Shown here piece after piece: positions 23,815-32,167 of a stretch of 38,261 nt of DNA. Under the pieces are notes generated by a model that ran no database searches, had not been told where the DNA came from, and worked only from the letters and a program-made list of their open reading frames with translations. The stretch spans positions 1 through 38,261 of the forward strand of contig CAIXNB010000095.1 in the NCBI GenBank assembly GCA_903920695.1, in the 5' to 3' direction. The stretch is from an uncultured beta proteobacterium (GTDB taxonomy: Bacteria; Pseudomonadota; Gammaproteobacteria; Burkholderiales; Burkholderiaceae_C). The first letter of the stretch is position 1. Every line of letters starts with the position of its first letter. Made by a program: the position numbers and the translations under genes.

Positions 23815-25389
23815 ATGCACGCAACGCGCTACGTCAGCATCGGCCAGATCAAGCCCCTGGGCAGCCTGCTTGCATTGCCGACCAGCGCCTGCGGCTCCCT
23901 CGGCGCTGAAGGCAAGGCCAGTTGCGGCTCGTCCGATGGCCCCGACGACATGCCACAGGCGATCTGGGACAAAGTCAAGAACCACCCGTGCTATTCCGAA
24001 CAAGCGCACCACCATTTCGCACGCATGCATGTGGCGGTAGCGCCGGCCTGCAATATCCAGTGCAATTACTGCAACCGCAAGTACGACTGCTCGAATGAAT
24101 CGCGCCCCGGCGTGGTCTCCAAGAAGCTGACGCCCGACCAGGCGGTCAGAAAAGTGCTGGCGGTGGCCAGTGCGATTCCGCAAATGACGGTGCTGGGCAT
24201 TGCCGGCCCCGGTGACGCGCTGGCCAATCCGGCCAAGACCTTCGACACCTTTCGCGCGCTGCGGGCACAGGCGCCCGACCTCAAGCTGTGCCTCTCCACC
24301 AACGGCCTGGCCCTGCCGGATTACGTTGACGAAATCTGCAAGTACAACGTGGACCACGTGACCATCACCATCAACATGATGGACCCGGCCATCGGCGAAA
24401 AAATCTACCCCTGGATCTTCTGGCAGAACCGGCGTGTCAGCGGCCGTGAGGCGGCCACGATCCTGCATGAGCGCCAGATGCTGGGCCTGGAAATGCTGAC
24501 GGCGCGCGGTGTACTCACCAAGATCAACTCGGTTTTGATCCCCGGCATCAACGACACGCATCTGATCGACGTCAATCGCGCGGTGAAGCAGCGCGGCGCC
24601 TTTCTGCACAACATCATGCCGCTGATCTCCGAGCCCGAGCACGGCACGGTGTTCGGCCTGACCGGTCAGCGTGGCCCGAGTGCGTCGGAACTCAAAGCCG
24701 TGCAGGATGCCTGCATGGGCGGCGCCAACTTGATGCGCCACTGCCGCCAGTGTCGCGCCGACGCCGTCGGCCTGCTTGGGGAGGACCGCAGCGAGGAATT
24801 CGCCTTTGACAAGCTCGACCCGATGGATGTCGTCTACGACCTGGACAAGCGCAAGGCCTACCAGGACCAGGTCGAAGTGGAACGCCAGGCGCAGCAACGC
24901 GCCAAGCAGCAGGCGCAGACCCATGCCGCTGCCTTGCCGGTAGCCGACGAGCTCGTTGTGCTGGTGGCGGTGGCTACCAAGGGCGGCGGGCGCGTCAATG
25001 CGCATTTCGGCCACGTCACCGAATTCCAGGTGTTTGAAGTTTCCGCCACCGGGGTCCAGTTCGTCGGCCACCGGCGTGTCGACCAGTATTGCCAGGGCGG
25101 CGCCGGCGATGACGAGCAACTGCCCTCGGTGGTCAACGCGATCAACGACTGCCATGCTGTGCTGGTGGCCAAGATTGGCGCCTGCCCGAAAGACGAGCTG
25201 ATGCAGGCTGGCGTTGAGCCGGTGGAGCAGTACGTCGGTGAGTTCATCGAGAAGGCGGCGCTGGCCTGGTTCAACGATTACCGCAGCCGCATCGCGACTG
25301 GCGCCGTGCGGCACCAGAGCCGTGGCGACGCGCAGATCCGCCAGGGCGCCTACACGAATTTGACTGGCAATACAGCGCTGGCCGCCTAG
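23815..25389 (+). CDS. nifB: NifB, radical SAM FeMo-cofactor biosynthesis protein
   Basis: 524 residues from the ATG at 23815, with AAGGG seven bases upstream. The radical SAM motif CNIQCNYC (Cys 79, 83, 86) binds the SAM-cleaving 4Fe-4S cluster. Other NifB landmarks are [30 protein letters not shown] and the cysteine pair in [18 protein letters not shown]. NifB fuses two 4Fe-4S clusters and inserts a carbide to make NifB-co, the precursor of the FeMo cofactor. From about residue 379 there is a NifX/NafY-like cofactor-binding domain ([18 protein letters not shown]), the common NifB–NifX fusion. It is the first gene of the second nif operon. Confidence 0.96.
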   Translation: MHATRYVSIGQIKPLGSLLALPTSACGSLGAEGKASCGSSDGPDDMPQAIWDKVKNHPCYSEQAHHHFARMHVAVAPACNIQCNYCNRKYDCSNESRPGVVSKKLTPDQAVRKVLAVASAIPQMTVLGIAGPGDALANPAKTFDTFRALRAQAPDLKLCLSTNGLALPDYVDEICKYNVDHVTITINMMDPAIGEKIYPWIFWQNRRVSGREAATILHERQMLGLEMLTARGVLTKINSVLIPGINDTHLIDVNRAVKQRGAFLHNIMPLISEPEHGTVFGLTGQRGPSASELKAVQDACMGGANLMRHCRQCRADAVGLLGEDRSEEFAFDKLDPMDVVYDLDKRKAYQDQVEVERQAQQRAKQQAQTHAAALPVADELVVLVAVATKGGGRVNAHFGHVTEFQVFEVSATGVQFVGHRRVDQYCQGGAGDDEQLPSVVNAINDCHAVLVAKIGACPKDELMQAGVEPVEQYVGEFIEKAALAWFNDYRSRIATGAVRHQSRGDAQIRQGAYTNLTGNTALAA

Positions 25390-25415
25390 TTTATTAACCC
25401 AACCGGAGACCCACC

Positions 25416-25610
25416 ATGGCCCACAAAATCATCATCTCGACCTGCACCGCCTGCTCCGCCTGCGAGCCCGAATGCCCGAACGTCGCCATTCGCGAAAAGA
25501 ACGGCACCTACATCATCGACGCCAAGAAGTGCACCGACTGCGACGGCCACTTCGACTCGCCGCAGTGCGTTGCCATCTGCCCGGTGGACGGCTGCATCGT
25601 CAAGGTCTGA
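25416..25610 (+). CDS. fdxN: FdxN-type 2[4Fe-4S] ferredoxin
   Basis: 64 residues. [12 protein letters not shown] gives the first CxxCxxCxxxCP block; the second is expanded as [20 protein letters not shown], where extra residues separate the cysteines, as in NifB-associated ferredoxins. These proteins supply electrons to nitrogenase or to NifB. It lies 26 bases after nifB, with GGAG before the ATG. Confidence 0.92.
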   Translation: MAHKIIISTCTACSACEPECPNVAIREKNGTYIIDAKKCTDCDGHFDSPQCVAICPVDGCIVKV

Positions 25611-25630
25611 TCGGTATCGAGCGCCCCACC

Positions 25631-26032
25631 ATGCAGCCCAACGTCACCATCACCCCGGCCGCAGCGAAGTTCATCCAGCGCATCGTGCGTTTCTCCGGCA
25701 AGCCGGCCGGCGCCGGTCTGCGCCTGGCGGTCACAACGGGCGGCTGCTCGGGCTATTCCAGCGAGTTCAGCGCCGAGGCCGCGCTGCAGGATGGTGAGAC
25801 CTTGCTCGAATTCGGCGGCGTGCGCCTGTTTCTCGGTGCGCAGAGCTGCCAGATGCTCGACGGCATCACGATTGATTTTGTGGAAACCGCCACCCAGTCG
25901 GGTCTGTCGTTCATCGATCCGAACAAGCCGGCCTGCGCCTGCAGCAGTGCCAGCGCCGCCACGCCCGGTGTGGCCCGGATCGACATCAGTTCGATCGGTC
26001 GCAGCCGCCCTGCGCCAGTCGTGGCCTCCTAG
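25631..26032 (+). CDS. HesB/IscA-like Fe-S carrier, nif-linked
   Basis: 133 residues from the ATG at 25631. VTITPAAAKFIQRIVRFSGK and VTTGGCSGYSSEFSAEA match A-type carriers; the C-terminal cysteines are spaced as CAC in PNKPACACSSASAAT rather than CGCG. About 25 further residues follow, ending VASn-like without known motif. Variants of this type sit between fdxN and nifZ in several proteobacterial nif clusters and are thought to serve cofactor or P-cluster assembly. It is the third A-type protein in the window. Confidence 0.82.
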   Translation: MQPNVTITPAAAKFIQRIVRFSGKPAGAGLRLAVTTGGCSGYSSEFSAEAALQDGETLLEFGGVRLFLGAQSCQMLDGITIDFVETATQSGLSFIDPNKPACACSSASAATPGVARIDISSIGRSRPAPVVAS

Positions 26033-26057
26033 GGCGCCTGTAGCCTGGGAGCATGAC

Positions 26058-26420
26058 ATGGCTGACATCAATCGCGACGACGACGAAATCGAACTGGCGT
26101 CGCCGCCGCGCTTTCACTACGGCGAGCGGGTGGTGGCGCGCTCGGTGGTGCGTAACGACGGCACCTACAACGGGCACGACATCGGTGCGCTGCTGGTGAA
26201 CAAGGGCGAGATTGGCTACGTCATCAGCATCAACACCTTCCTGCAACAGTTCTACATCTACGCAGTGGACTTTGTCGAGTCGGGTCACCGTGTCGGCATG
26301 CGCGCCAAGGAACTGTGTACCTTGGACCGCTTGCCTGAGGACGTGCTGGCACAACTGGGCGAGCGGGCCGCCCTGCTGAACACACTGGGTAGCGCCCGAT
26401 CACAGGAAGAAAGCGCATGA
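26058..26420 (+). CDS. nifZ: NifZ, MoFe protein maturation factor
   Basis: 120 residues starting MADINRDDDEIELASPPRFH. FHYGERVVARSVVRNDGTYN and GEIGYVISINTFLQQFYIYA VDF are the NifZ core, followed by a short helical tail. NifZ acts in formation of the second P-cluster of the MoFe protein. The ATG follows the preceding stop by 25 bases, and the stop overlaps the next gene by four bases. Confidence 0.9.
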   Translation: MADINRDDDEIELASPPRFHYGERVVARSVVRNDGTYNGHDIGALLVNKGEIGYVISINTFLQQFYIYAVDFVESGHRVGMRAKELCTLDRLPEDVLAQLGERAALLNTLGSARSQEESA

Positions 26421-26704
26421 CTGCGATGACGGGAATGGAAATGCGCGCGCCGGCTTACGCCTGGGGCCAGCGCGTGATTGCGATTGATGACCTGCACAAC
26501 GACGGCAGCCACCCCGAGCGCGCCGCCGATGCCCTGCTGGCTGCGCGCGGCACGGTCGGCGAAGTTGTCAAGCTTGGCCACGCCAGCGAACTCAATGAGC
26601 CGGTCTACCTGGTGCAGTTCGCTGATTGCGTGGTGGGCTGTCTGGAAATCGAACTGGCGCCGGCGCCGGCCGGTCTGTTGCCCGAGAGCGGGGCGCCGCC
26701 GTGA
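26417..26704 (+). CDS. Second NifZ-family protein
   Basis: 95 residues. The core AYAWGQRVIAIDDLHNDGSH, then RGTVGEVVKLGHASELNEPV and YLVQFADCVVGCLEIEL, aligns with the NifZ beta-barrel (start of domain, RGTxGxVV, xVxFxD). It differs from the first NifZ by a PERAADALLAA insertion and a Cys-rich end (DCVVGCLE). The ATG overlaps the nifZ stop. Tandem nifZ genes occur in other nif clusters; the division of labour is unknown. Confidence 0.75.
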   Translation: MTAMTGMEMRAPAYAWGQRVIAIDDLHNDGSHPERAADALLAARGTVGEVVKLGHASELNEPVYLVQFADCVVGCLEIELAPAPAGLLPESGAPP

Positions 26705-27060
26705 GCATGATCGCGCGCAAGGCACCGGTGGCCACCGTGGCCGCCAGCCCGGTTGCCAGCCTGACGCTGCACCGCATCAGGCGCGCCCTGCGTGAGCGCG
26801 TGCGCTACCGTTACGTGCGACCACGCGTGTTGCAGGAGGGCGATGCCTTTCGCATCCAGAGCCCGAACTGCTCACGCAAGGTCGATCCGGCCGGCGGCGT
26901 TATCGACATTGCCCTCTTGCTGCCGCACGCGGCGAACCGCTGGTGCCTGTGCTCGCGCGACCATGCCGGGCGCGCCTGGGTGGCGCAGTTGCAAAATGCG
27001 CCGCTGGCCCGCGCGCTTGACCTGCTGTGCACCGACCCGCAGCGTCAGTACTGGCCTTGA
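26701..27060 (+). CDS. Conserved-looking hypothetical protein in the nif operon
   Basis: About 119 residues from a GTG at 26701 that overlaps the preceding stop as GTGA; an ATG two codons later is an alternative. The first 30 residues are Ala/Val-rich, then come RVRYRYVRPRVLQEGDAFRI and QSPNCSRKVDPAGGVIDIAL, a Trp-Cys-x-Cys (WCLCSRDHAG) and an end in DPQRQYWP. I do not recognise a characterised family. The PNCSRxxDPAGGxIDIA block looks conserved and basic, and resembles parts of DUF3024 only weakly. The tight spacing argues for a nif-linked role. Confidence 0.6.
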   Translation: MSMIARKAPVATVAASPVASLTLHRIRRALRERVRYRYVRPRVLQEGDAFRIQSPNCSRKVDPAGGVIDIALLLPHAANRWCLCSRDHAGRAWVAQLQNAPLARALDLLCTDPQRQYWP

Positions 27061-27067
27061 AGCTGCC

Positions 27068-28228
27068 ATGATTTACCTTGACCACAACGCCACGACGCGG
27101 CCCGCGCCCTCCGTGGTGCAGGCCATGCTGCAAATGATGTCCGCCACCTGGGCCAACGCGTCTTCGCAACACGGCCCGGGACAGGACGCCAAGCGCGCGC
27201 TGGCTGTGGCGCGTGCCCACGTGGCACGGGTGCTGGGCTGCAAGCCGGCCGAGCTGATCTTCACCAGCGGCGCCACCGAATCGAATCAGCTCGCGCTGCG
27301 CGGACTGCTCGCCGCAGCCGACCCAAAGCGGCGCCGCGTGCTGTTGGGCAGCGTCGAGCATGCCGCCCATCTGCGCCTGGCGCGCACACTGGCCGACAGT
27401 GGCCTGCAGGTGGAGTTGCTGCCGGTGTTGGGCAGCGGCGCACTCGATCTGGCGGCAGCGGCGGCCCGCATTGGCGCCGACGTGGCGCTGGTCTCGCTGA
27501 TGGCGGCGAACAATGAAACCGGTGTGCTGATGCCGACGCGCGAAGTCGGTGTGCTGGCCCGCGCCGCCGGTGCGCGCATGCATGTGGACGCAACGCAGTT
27601 AATCGGCAAGCTGCCGTTTGACTTTGCCAGTTGCGCTGCCGACGCAGTGTCGCTGTCGGCACACAAGTTCCAGGGCCCCAAGGGCGTTGGCGCGCTGTTG
27701 CTGCGCCAGGGCACGGCCTTTGTGACGCAGACGCCGGGCAGCCAGGAGCGCGGCCGGCGCGGTGGCACCGAGAACCTGCCAGCCATCGTCGGCATGGCAG
27801 CAGCGCTTGATCTGCTGGGCAACGTGGCGCTGACGGCTCGGCGCGTTGCGCAACTGCGCGACGCACTCGAAGCCGGGCTCTTACGCTTGGTGCCCGATAC
27901 GCACATCTGGGGCCGCACGCAAGCGCGTCTGCCCGGCACCAGTTATCTGCGCTTTGGCCACTTGTCGGCGGACGTGGTGCTGCAGCGGCTGGAGCAGTTG
28001 GGCGTGGCCGCATCAAGCGGCGCTGCCTGTTCCTCGGCCGGCAGTCAGCCGTCGCACGTGCTGGGCGCAATGGGTGTGGCGGACGACGAGGCTCTGGCGG
28101 CGCTGCGCCTGTCACTCGGGCCCGACAGCACGCGCGCCGAGGTGGACGAATTGCTGGCGCAGTTGCCACCCCTGCTGGCGCCGCTGCTGCACGAAGAAAC
28201 GACAACATCCTCAACCTGGAGCCAATGA
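27068..28228 (+). CDS. nifS: NifS, cysteine desulfurase
   Basis: 386 residues. MIYLDHNATTRPAPSVVQAM starts the PLP fold. The PLP lysine is in LSAHKFQGPKG (residue 200), and RGGTENLPAIVGMAAAL is typical. The persulfide cysteine is in SSGAACSSAGSQPSHVL (residue 321). It takes sulfur from cysteine for Fe-S clusters of nitrogenase, presumably delivered to the IscU-type scaffold encoded in the first nif half, since no NifU is seen. The ATG is eight bases after the preceding stop; its own stop overlaps nifT. Confidence 0.93.
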   Translation: MIYLDHNATTRPAPSVVQAMLQMMSATWANASSQHGPGQDAKRALAVARAHVARVLGCKPAELIFTSGATESNQLALRGLLAAADPKRRRVLLGSVEHAAHLRLARTLADSGLQVELLPVLGSGALDLAAAAARIGADVALVSLMAANNETGVLMPTREVGVLARAAGARMHVDATQLIGKLPFDFASCAADAVSLSAHKFQGPKGVGALLLRQGTAFVTQTPGSQERGRRGGTENLPAIVGMAAALDLLGNVALTARRVAQLRDALEAGLLRLVPDTHIWGRTQARLPGTSYLRFGHLSADVVLQRLEQLGVAASSGAACSSAGSQPSHVLGAMGVADDEALAALRLSLGPDSTRAEVDELLAQLPPLLAPLLHEETTTSSTWSQ

Positions 28229-28446
28229 TGAAACTGATGATCCGCAAAGACAGCAAGGGCCTGCTGACCGGCTATGTGCCCAAGAAAGATCTGGAGGAGC
28301 CGATTGTTTCCATGGCCAATCCGGGCATGTGGGGCGGCCTGGTGACGCTGGCCAACGGCTGGCAGTTTGACCTGCCGGCCATGCCAGCCGACACGCCGCT
28401 GCCCATCACCGTCGAGGCGCGCCGCCTGGCGCTGACCGACGAGTGA
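28225..28446 (+). CDS. nifT: NifT/FixU family protein
   Basis: 73 residues: MMKLMIRKDSKGLLTGYVPK KDLEE, then MWGGLVTLANGWQFDLPAMP. This pattern defines NifT/FixU, a small protein of unknown function in nif operons. Two adjacent ATGs are possible starts. It overlaps nifS by four bases and the next gene by four bases. Confidence 0.9.
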   Translation: MMKLMIRKDSKGLLTGYVPKKDLEEPIVSMANPGMWGGLVTLANGWQFDLPAMPADTPLPITVEARRLALTDE

Positions 28447-28706
28447 GCGGGGTGAGTGCCGAATACCTGAGCCGCGCCGGCGAAGTGATCGGCAGCGCCG
28501 GCACGCTGCGTGAGGCCGCCGCACTCTGGCGCGCACGCGACCCGGCGATGCGCGTGCTCGTGGTTGACGCCCTCGACATGCGCGATGAAACCGCAGCGCT
28601 GCAAGTCGGCCCGCGCCGCGTCTACCTGGCCACGCGCAACGGCCACTGCTGGTCCGTCACCGACCAGATCGCTAGCGCCACCGCGCTGATCCTGACGCAG
28701 GATTGA
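28443..28706 (+). CDS. Small hypothetical protein in the nif operon
   Basis: 87 residues from a GTG that overlaps the nifT stop as GTGA; a GTG three codons later is also possible. The sequence is a helical N-terminus (YLSRAGEVIGSAGTLREAAA LWRAR), a VLVVDALDMRDE strand and an end TDQIASATALILTQD. There is no signal peptide, membrane segment or cysteine pair. I do not recognise the family. Translational coupling to nifT suggests a nif accessory role. Confidence 0.6.
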   Translation: MSGVSAEYLSRAGEVIGSAGTLREAAALWRARDPAMRVLVVDALDMRDETAALQVGPRRVYLATRNGHCWSVTDQIASATALILTQD

Positions 28707-28735
28707 AGGCTCTTCATGAACCACACCATCACTGG

Positions 28736-28816
28736 CGTCATCCCGGGCTCGCCCCGGGCTCGCCCCGGGATCCATGCCATGCATCTCTGGATTGCGGGTC
28801 GGGGCCCGCAATGACG
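28736..28816. repeat. Palindromic intergenic repeat element
   Basis: The element is bounded by CGTCAT and ATGACG. Each half is itself a hairpin: CCCGGGCTCGCCCCGGG on the left, with an extra 11-base copy (GGGCTCGCCCC), and TTGCGGGTCGGGGCCCGCAA on the right. ATCCA and TGGAT pair nearer the centre. Dispersed palindromes of this style occur in many proteobacterial genomes. It may end nif transcription or separate the SIR2-like gene from the nif operon. Confidence 0.7.
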
Positions 28817-28926
28817 AGTCCAGGGGTCAAAGCTCGCACGCAGTTTCAGCGCCGAACACAAGGCGCTCGCGATGACGAAAGCAGGCACCTTGAATTCCGA
28901 AACGATCAACAAGTCTAAGGACCACC

Positions 28927-29772
28927 ATGCCACTGCAAGACCTTCTCCAAGAGATCAGCGCCGGACTCGAGCGCGGAGCGGTCATTCCCTATCTCGGGCC
29001 GGAGATGCTGAGCCTGTGCGCCGGCGCCCGGGTGCCGGCCACGCCGCTGGCGCTGGCCGAGCACATGACGACCAAGGTCAGCGTGCCGCACAAGATTCGC
29101 CAGCGCCTGACGCAGGCGGCGCAATTCATCGAGAACTTCAAGCACCGCAAGTCGGTGGTGCATCTGATGAACGACGCGTTTGCCGCCACGCCCGCGCCAT
29201 CGCCACTGCAACGTGCGCTGGCCGCCAGCGGCGTCGGTCTGTGGGTTGACACCTGGTATGACGACAGCTTCGCCGCCGCGTTGGCGCTTTCCCCCGGCGA
29301 GTGGCTGCAGGTGCAGGCCTTGTCACAATCCGAGCACTTTGGCGACTGGACCGCGGCCTATGCCAGCGACGGCAAGCTGCTGAGCGGCCTGCCGGCAACG
29401 GCGCAGCGCCTGCTCTACAAGCCGCTGGGCAGCCACGGCCCAGCTGGCAACTATCTCGTGTCGGACAGCGATTTTGTCGAGGTGCTGACCGAGATCGACA
29501 TCCAGACGCCAATCCCCGCCGCCGTGCAGGCCTGGCGCAGCGGGCGCAACTTTCTGTTCCTCGGCTGTCGCTTCGACGACCAGCTCACACGCTGCTTTGC
29601 GCGCCAGATCATGAAGCGCTCCAGCCACCGGCATTGGGCCGTGTTGCCCGAAGAGCCGACGCGCATGGAAGCGCGCTTCCTGCAAGAGCAGAACATCACG
29701 CGCATCGCGATGCCGCTGGCGCAGTTCTCCGATGCGCTGATCACCGCCATGCAGGCCGAAGTGGCGGCCTGA
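28927..29772 (+). CDS. SIR2-like domain protein next to the nif operon
   Basis: 281 residues. GAVIPYLGPEMLSLCAG at the start and NFLFLGCRFDDQLTRCFARQ near residues 200–225 correspond to the first and last nucleotide-binding segments of SIR2-type Rossmann folds; the intervening region is helical (KIRQRLTQAAQFIENFKHRK) as in SIR2_2-type proteins. The classical GAGxS is replaced by GPEML, so NAD binding or catalysis may be altered. SIR2-like proteins elsewhere are NAD hydrolases in phage defence or deacylases. Here AAGGA stands five bases before the ATG, 220 bases after the last nif gene. The role is unknown; a link to NAD level or nitrogenase regulation is only inference. Confidence 0.65.
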   Translation: MPLQDLLQEISAGLERGAVIPYLGPEMLSLCAGARVPATPLALAEHMTTKVSVPHKIRQRLTQAAQFIENFKHRKSVVHLMNDAFAATPAPSPLQRALAASGVGLWVDTWYDDSFAAALALSPGEWLQVQALSQSEHFGDWTAAYASDGKLLSGLPATAQRLLYKPLGSHGPAGNYLVSDSDFVEVLTEIDIQTPIPAAVQAWRSGRNFLFLGCRFDDQLTRCFARQIMKRSSHRHWAVLPEEPTRMEARFLQEQNITRIAMPLAQFSDALITAMQAEVAA

Positions 29773-29774
29773 GC

Positions 29775-30938
29775 TTACGGTCCATCGCTTGCGTTGGCGT
29801 TGTGTGTCCTCTGGGGCCGGGTGCTGCACCAAAGCGTCAAGCAGCTGACACCCGTCATGGAGCCCAGGACGGCCAACTCGACACCCACGTCAGCCAGCGT
29901 TGCGCCCATCTGGTTGAGGTGCAGGGCCGCCTGGATACCGGCCGTACTGGGTATCAGCCAGCGCAAAGCTTGCAACGGCACCGGCAGGGCCTCAAACGGC
30001 CAGGAAAACCCCGACAAAAAGACCATCGGCAAGGAGGTGAACAGCAGCACCTGTATGGGGCGTTCACGCTGCTTGAACCAGAGGCCCAACAAGGCCCCCA
30101 AGGTGCACACGGCGGCTGTGTAGACCAGCGCCAACACCACAGCGCCAAAGGGGTTGCCGCCACGGGGGTAATCCTGATAGACCAGTACCCAGCCAAAATA
30201 GAACAGGCTGCTGGCGACACCGAAGGTGCCAAAGCCCAGCAGACGACCCCACCAGACGGCCATGCTGGCCCGCTGCTGGTCAGCTTCTACCAGCGTGCCG
30301 ACAAACATCGCTACGCCCATTAGCAAGGTTTGCTGGATGATCAGCATGGCAACTGCAGGCACCACGTAGCTGCCATAGCCTTCCGTCGGATTGAACAGCG
30401 CCACCAGTTGCGTGTTGATTGGGCTGCGCGAGGCCTGGGCCTGCAAAGCGCTTTGCCCCATCACCTGCAGCCGCTTGATCTCCACGCCCGCCGACACCGT
30501 GCCAAGCGCTTCTGAAAACCCGTACAGCACGGCTTTGTTCAACAAGGCATAAGCACCGTCCCCCTCAACGGTGACCACTGCCGCCTGGCCGCGCAGCAAC
30601 TTGCGTTTGAGGTCACTGGGCAATATCGCAAAACCCTCAATCTCACCGCGCCAAAGGGCTTGGCGCGCCTGTGCTTCATTGCTGGTCACGCCACGCACGG
30701 CAATGCGGGGGTTGGCCCCTGCATAGCGAATGATCTGGCGCGAAAGACTGGTGTGGTCCAGATCCACCACCATGACCGGAACCTGGGTCAGCGTCTGCGT
30801 CGCGTACGGCCAGGGGTAATAGAAGCCATAGACCACGGGGGCAATGACCAACAGCAGCAACACGCCCAGGTCCTGCACCACAGCCCGCAGCGTAGCCCAC
30901 CACGCGCCAGCCACATCCCGAAAGAACTGGCCGCTCAT
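29775..30938 (-). CDS. ABC-2 type permease (second)
   Basis: 387 residues from the ATG at 30938, which overlaps the preceding permease stop as ATGA. One N-terminal membrane helix (VVQDLGVLLLLVIAPVVYGF) is followed by a large extracytoplasmic domain (VPVMVVDLDHTSLSRQIIRY to about residue 170) and five C-terminal helices, the YhhJ/YbhS/YbhR layout. FNPTEGYGSYVVPAVAMLII marks the start of the membrane part. It forms half of the export channel for an efflux pump. The stop lies two bases from the stop of the convergent SIR2-like gene. Confidence 0.87.
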   Translation of the reverse strand: MSGQFFRDVAGAWWATLRAVVQDLGVLLLLVIAPVVYGFYYPWPYATQTLTQVPVMVVDLDHTSLSRQIIRYAGANPRIAVRGVTSNEAQARQALWRGEIEGFAILPSDLKRKLLRGQAAVVTVEGDGAYALLNKAVLYGFSEALGTVSAGVEIKRLQVMGQSALQAQASRSPINTQLVALFNPTEGYGSYVVPAVAMLIIQQTLLMGVAMFVGTLVEADQQRASMAVWWGRLLGFGTFGVASSLFYFGWVLVYQDYPRGGNPFGAVVLALVYTAAVCTLGALLGLWFKQRERPIQVLLFTSLPMVFLSGFSWPFEALPVPLQALRWLIPSTAGIQAALHLNQMGATLADVGVELAVLGSMTGVSCLTLWCSTRPQRTHNANASDGP

Positions 30939-32143
30939 CGCTTGCCCCAACAGGCTGGCTGAGCGGCCGCGCGGCGCAGACGCCAGGCACACAGTGCGCC
31001 CGCAAGCAGCGTGGCCACACCCATCCAGAACAGGCTGGGCGCCGAATAGCGCAGCGGCGTACCCATTTGCAGTTGTTCAGTCTGGATGCGTATGTAGTGG
31101 GTATAGGGCAGGCAATAGGCCCAAGCACGGGCCAGCACCGGCATGGCCAACAACGGAAAGCCGACGCCACTGAACGCAAAAGCCGGCGCGCTGAGAAAAC
31201 CTGTGACCGACAAGGCCATGCGCAGCGACCGGGTGCTGGCAGACGCCAGCGCGCCCAGTGCCACCGACAACGCCACCAGAACGCCCAGGGCCAGCACCAC
31301 CCAGGCCAGTGAACCCTGCGGCTGCCAGCCACGGCCCCAGGTGAACCAGCCAAGTGCCAAGGCCCCCACCGTGCTCAGGCTGAGCACGGGCAAGGCCAGC
31401 TTGCCCGACAGTGCCGCCACGGTCTGCAGTGGGCTGCTGCCTGCGGGCAGCCACTGCGCGATGGTTTTGTCGCGCAACTCACGCCCTACGGCCCAGGCCC
31501 CGGCCGTCATGGCCAAAATATGGAGCAGGGCAGGCACCAATGCTGCGGCCAGAAACTGCTCATAGTTCAGCGCCGTGTTGAACAGGGTCACGCTGCTGGC
31601 TTGCAGGGGTTCTATGGACACCCGGGCCGCCAGTGGGGGCTCGCCACGGCGGTTACGCGCCGAGAGTTCAACGCCAGCCGACAGGGTGGCAACGACGGTG
31701 CGCACGTCGCGCTGAATCAGGCCGGAATGGGTCCCCAGTTGTGCGTTGTGCAACAAGCTCACCTGCGCCGCCTGGCCACGCTTGACAGTGCGGGTGAAAT
31801 CCGCCGGAATGGCGACCACCGCATACACATCGCCCCGGCGCAGCGCGAGTTCCATCTGTGCCTTGTCCCCGCTGGTGGCTACCAGCTTCAAGCCGGGTGA
31901 GGCCTGAAGCAAGCGTACCAACTGGCGCGACAGGCTGGAATGATCCTGATCCAGCACGGCAATGGGCAACTGGTTGGGCAGTCCGGCAGAGAACATCCAC
32001 CAGATCAGCGCAACGGCCATTACCGGTACCCAGCTCACCATGGCCAGGTCCCATGGGCTGAGCACGAGCCGCTGCCATTCCCGATGGAATGCCACAGCAA
32101 AGCGGCGGTACAAGCCAGTCTCAGGGACGTTGATGGCAGACAT
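30935..32143 (-). CDS. ABC-2 type permease (first)
   Basis: 402 residues with the same topology as its neighbour: an N-terminal helix (LAMVSWVPVMAVALIWWMFS), an extracytoplasmic domain with LPIAVLDQDHSSLSRQLVRL, and C-terminal helices. The D-x-D-x-S-x-LSRQ motif is shared by both permeases, so they are paralogues that probably form a heterodimer. It starts 24 bases after the HlyD-type gene. Neither permease carries a nucleotide-binding domain, and no ATPase gene is in the operon. Confidence 0.87.
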   Translation of the reverse strand: MSAINVPETGLYRRFAVAFHREWQRLVLSPWDLAMVSWVPVMAVALIWWMFSAGLPNQLPIAVLDQDHSSLSRQLVRLLQASPGLKLVATSGDKAQMELALRRGDVYAVVAIPADFTRTVKRGQAAQVSLLHNAQLGTHSGLIQRDVRTVVATLSAGVELSARNRRGEPPLAARVSIEPLQASSVTLFNTALNYEQFLAAALVPALLHILAMTAGAWAVGRELRDKTIAQWLPAGSSPLQTVAALSGKLALPVLSLSTVGALALGWFTWGRGWQPQGSLAWVVLALGVLVALSVALGALASASTRSLRMALSVTGFLSAPAFAFSGVGFPLLAMPVLARAWAYCLPYTHYIRIQTEQLQMGTPLRYSAPSLFWMGVATLLAGALCAWRLRRAAAQPACWGKR

Positions 32144-32167
32144 GACAAACAGACAGCGCGTGCCGCG

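Noticed and set aside
23779-25314. 511-residue frame on the minus strand across nifB
   Set aside because: It is the antisense shadow of nifB, which has a complete radical SAM motif and proper start.
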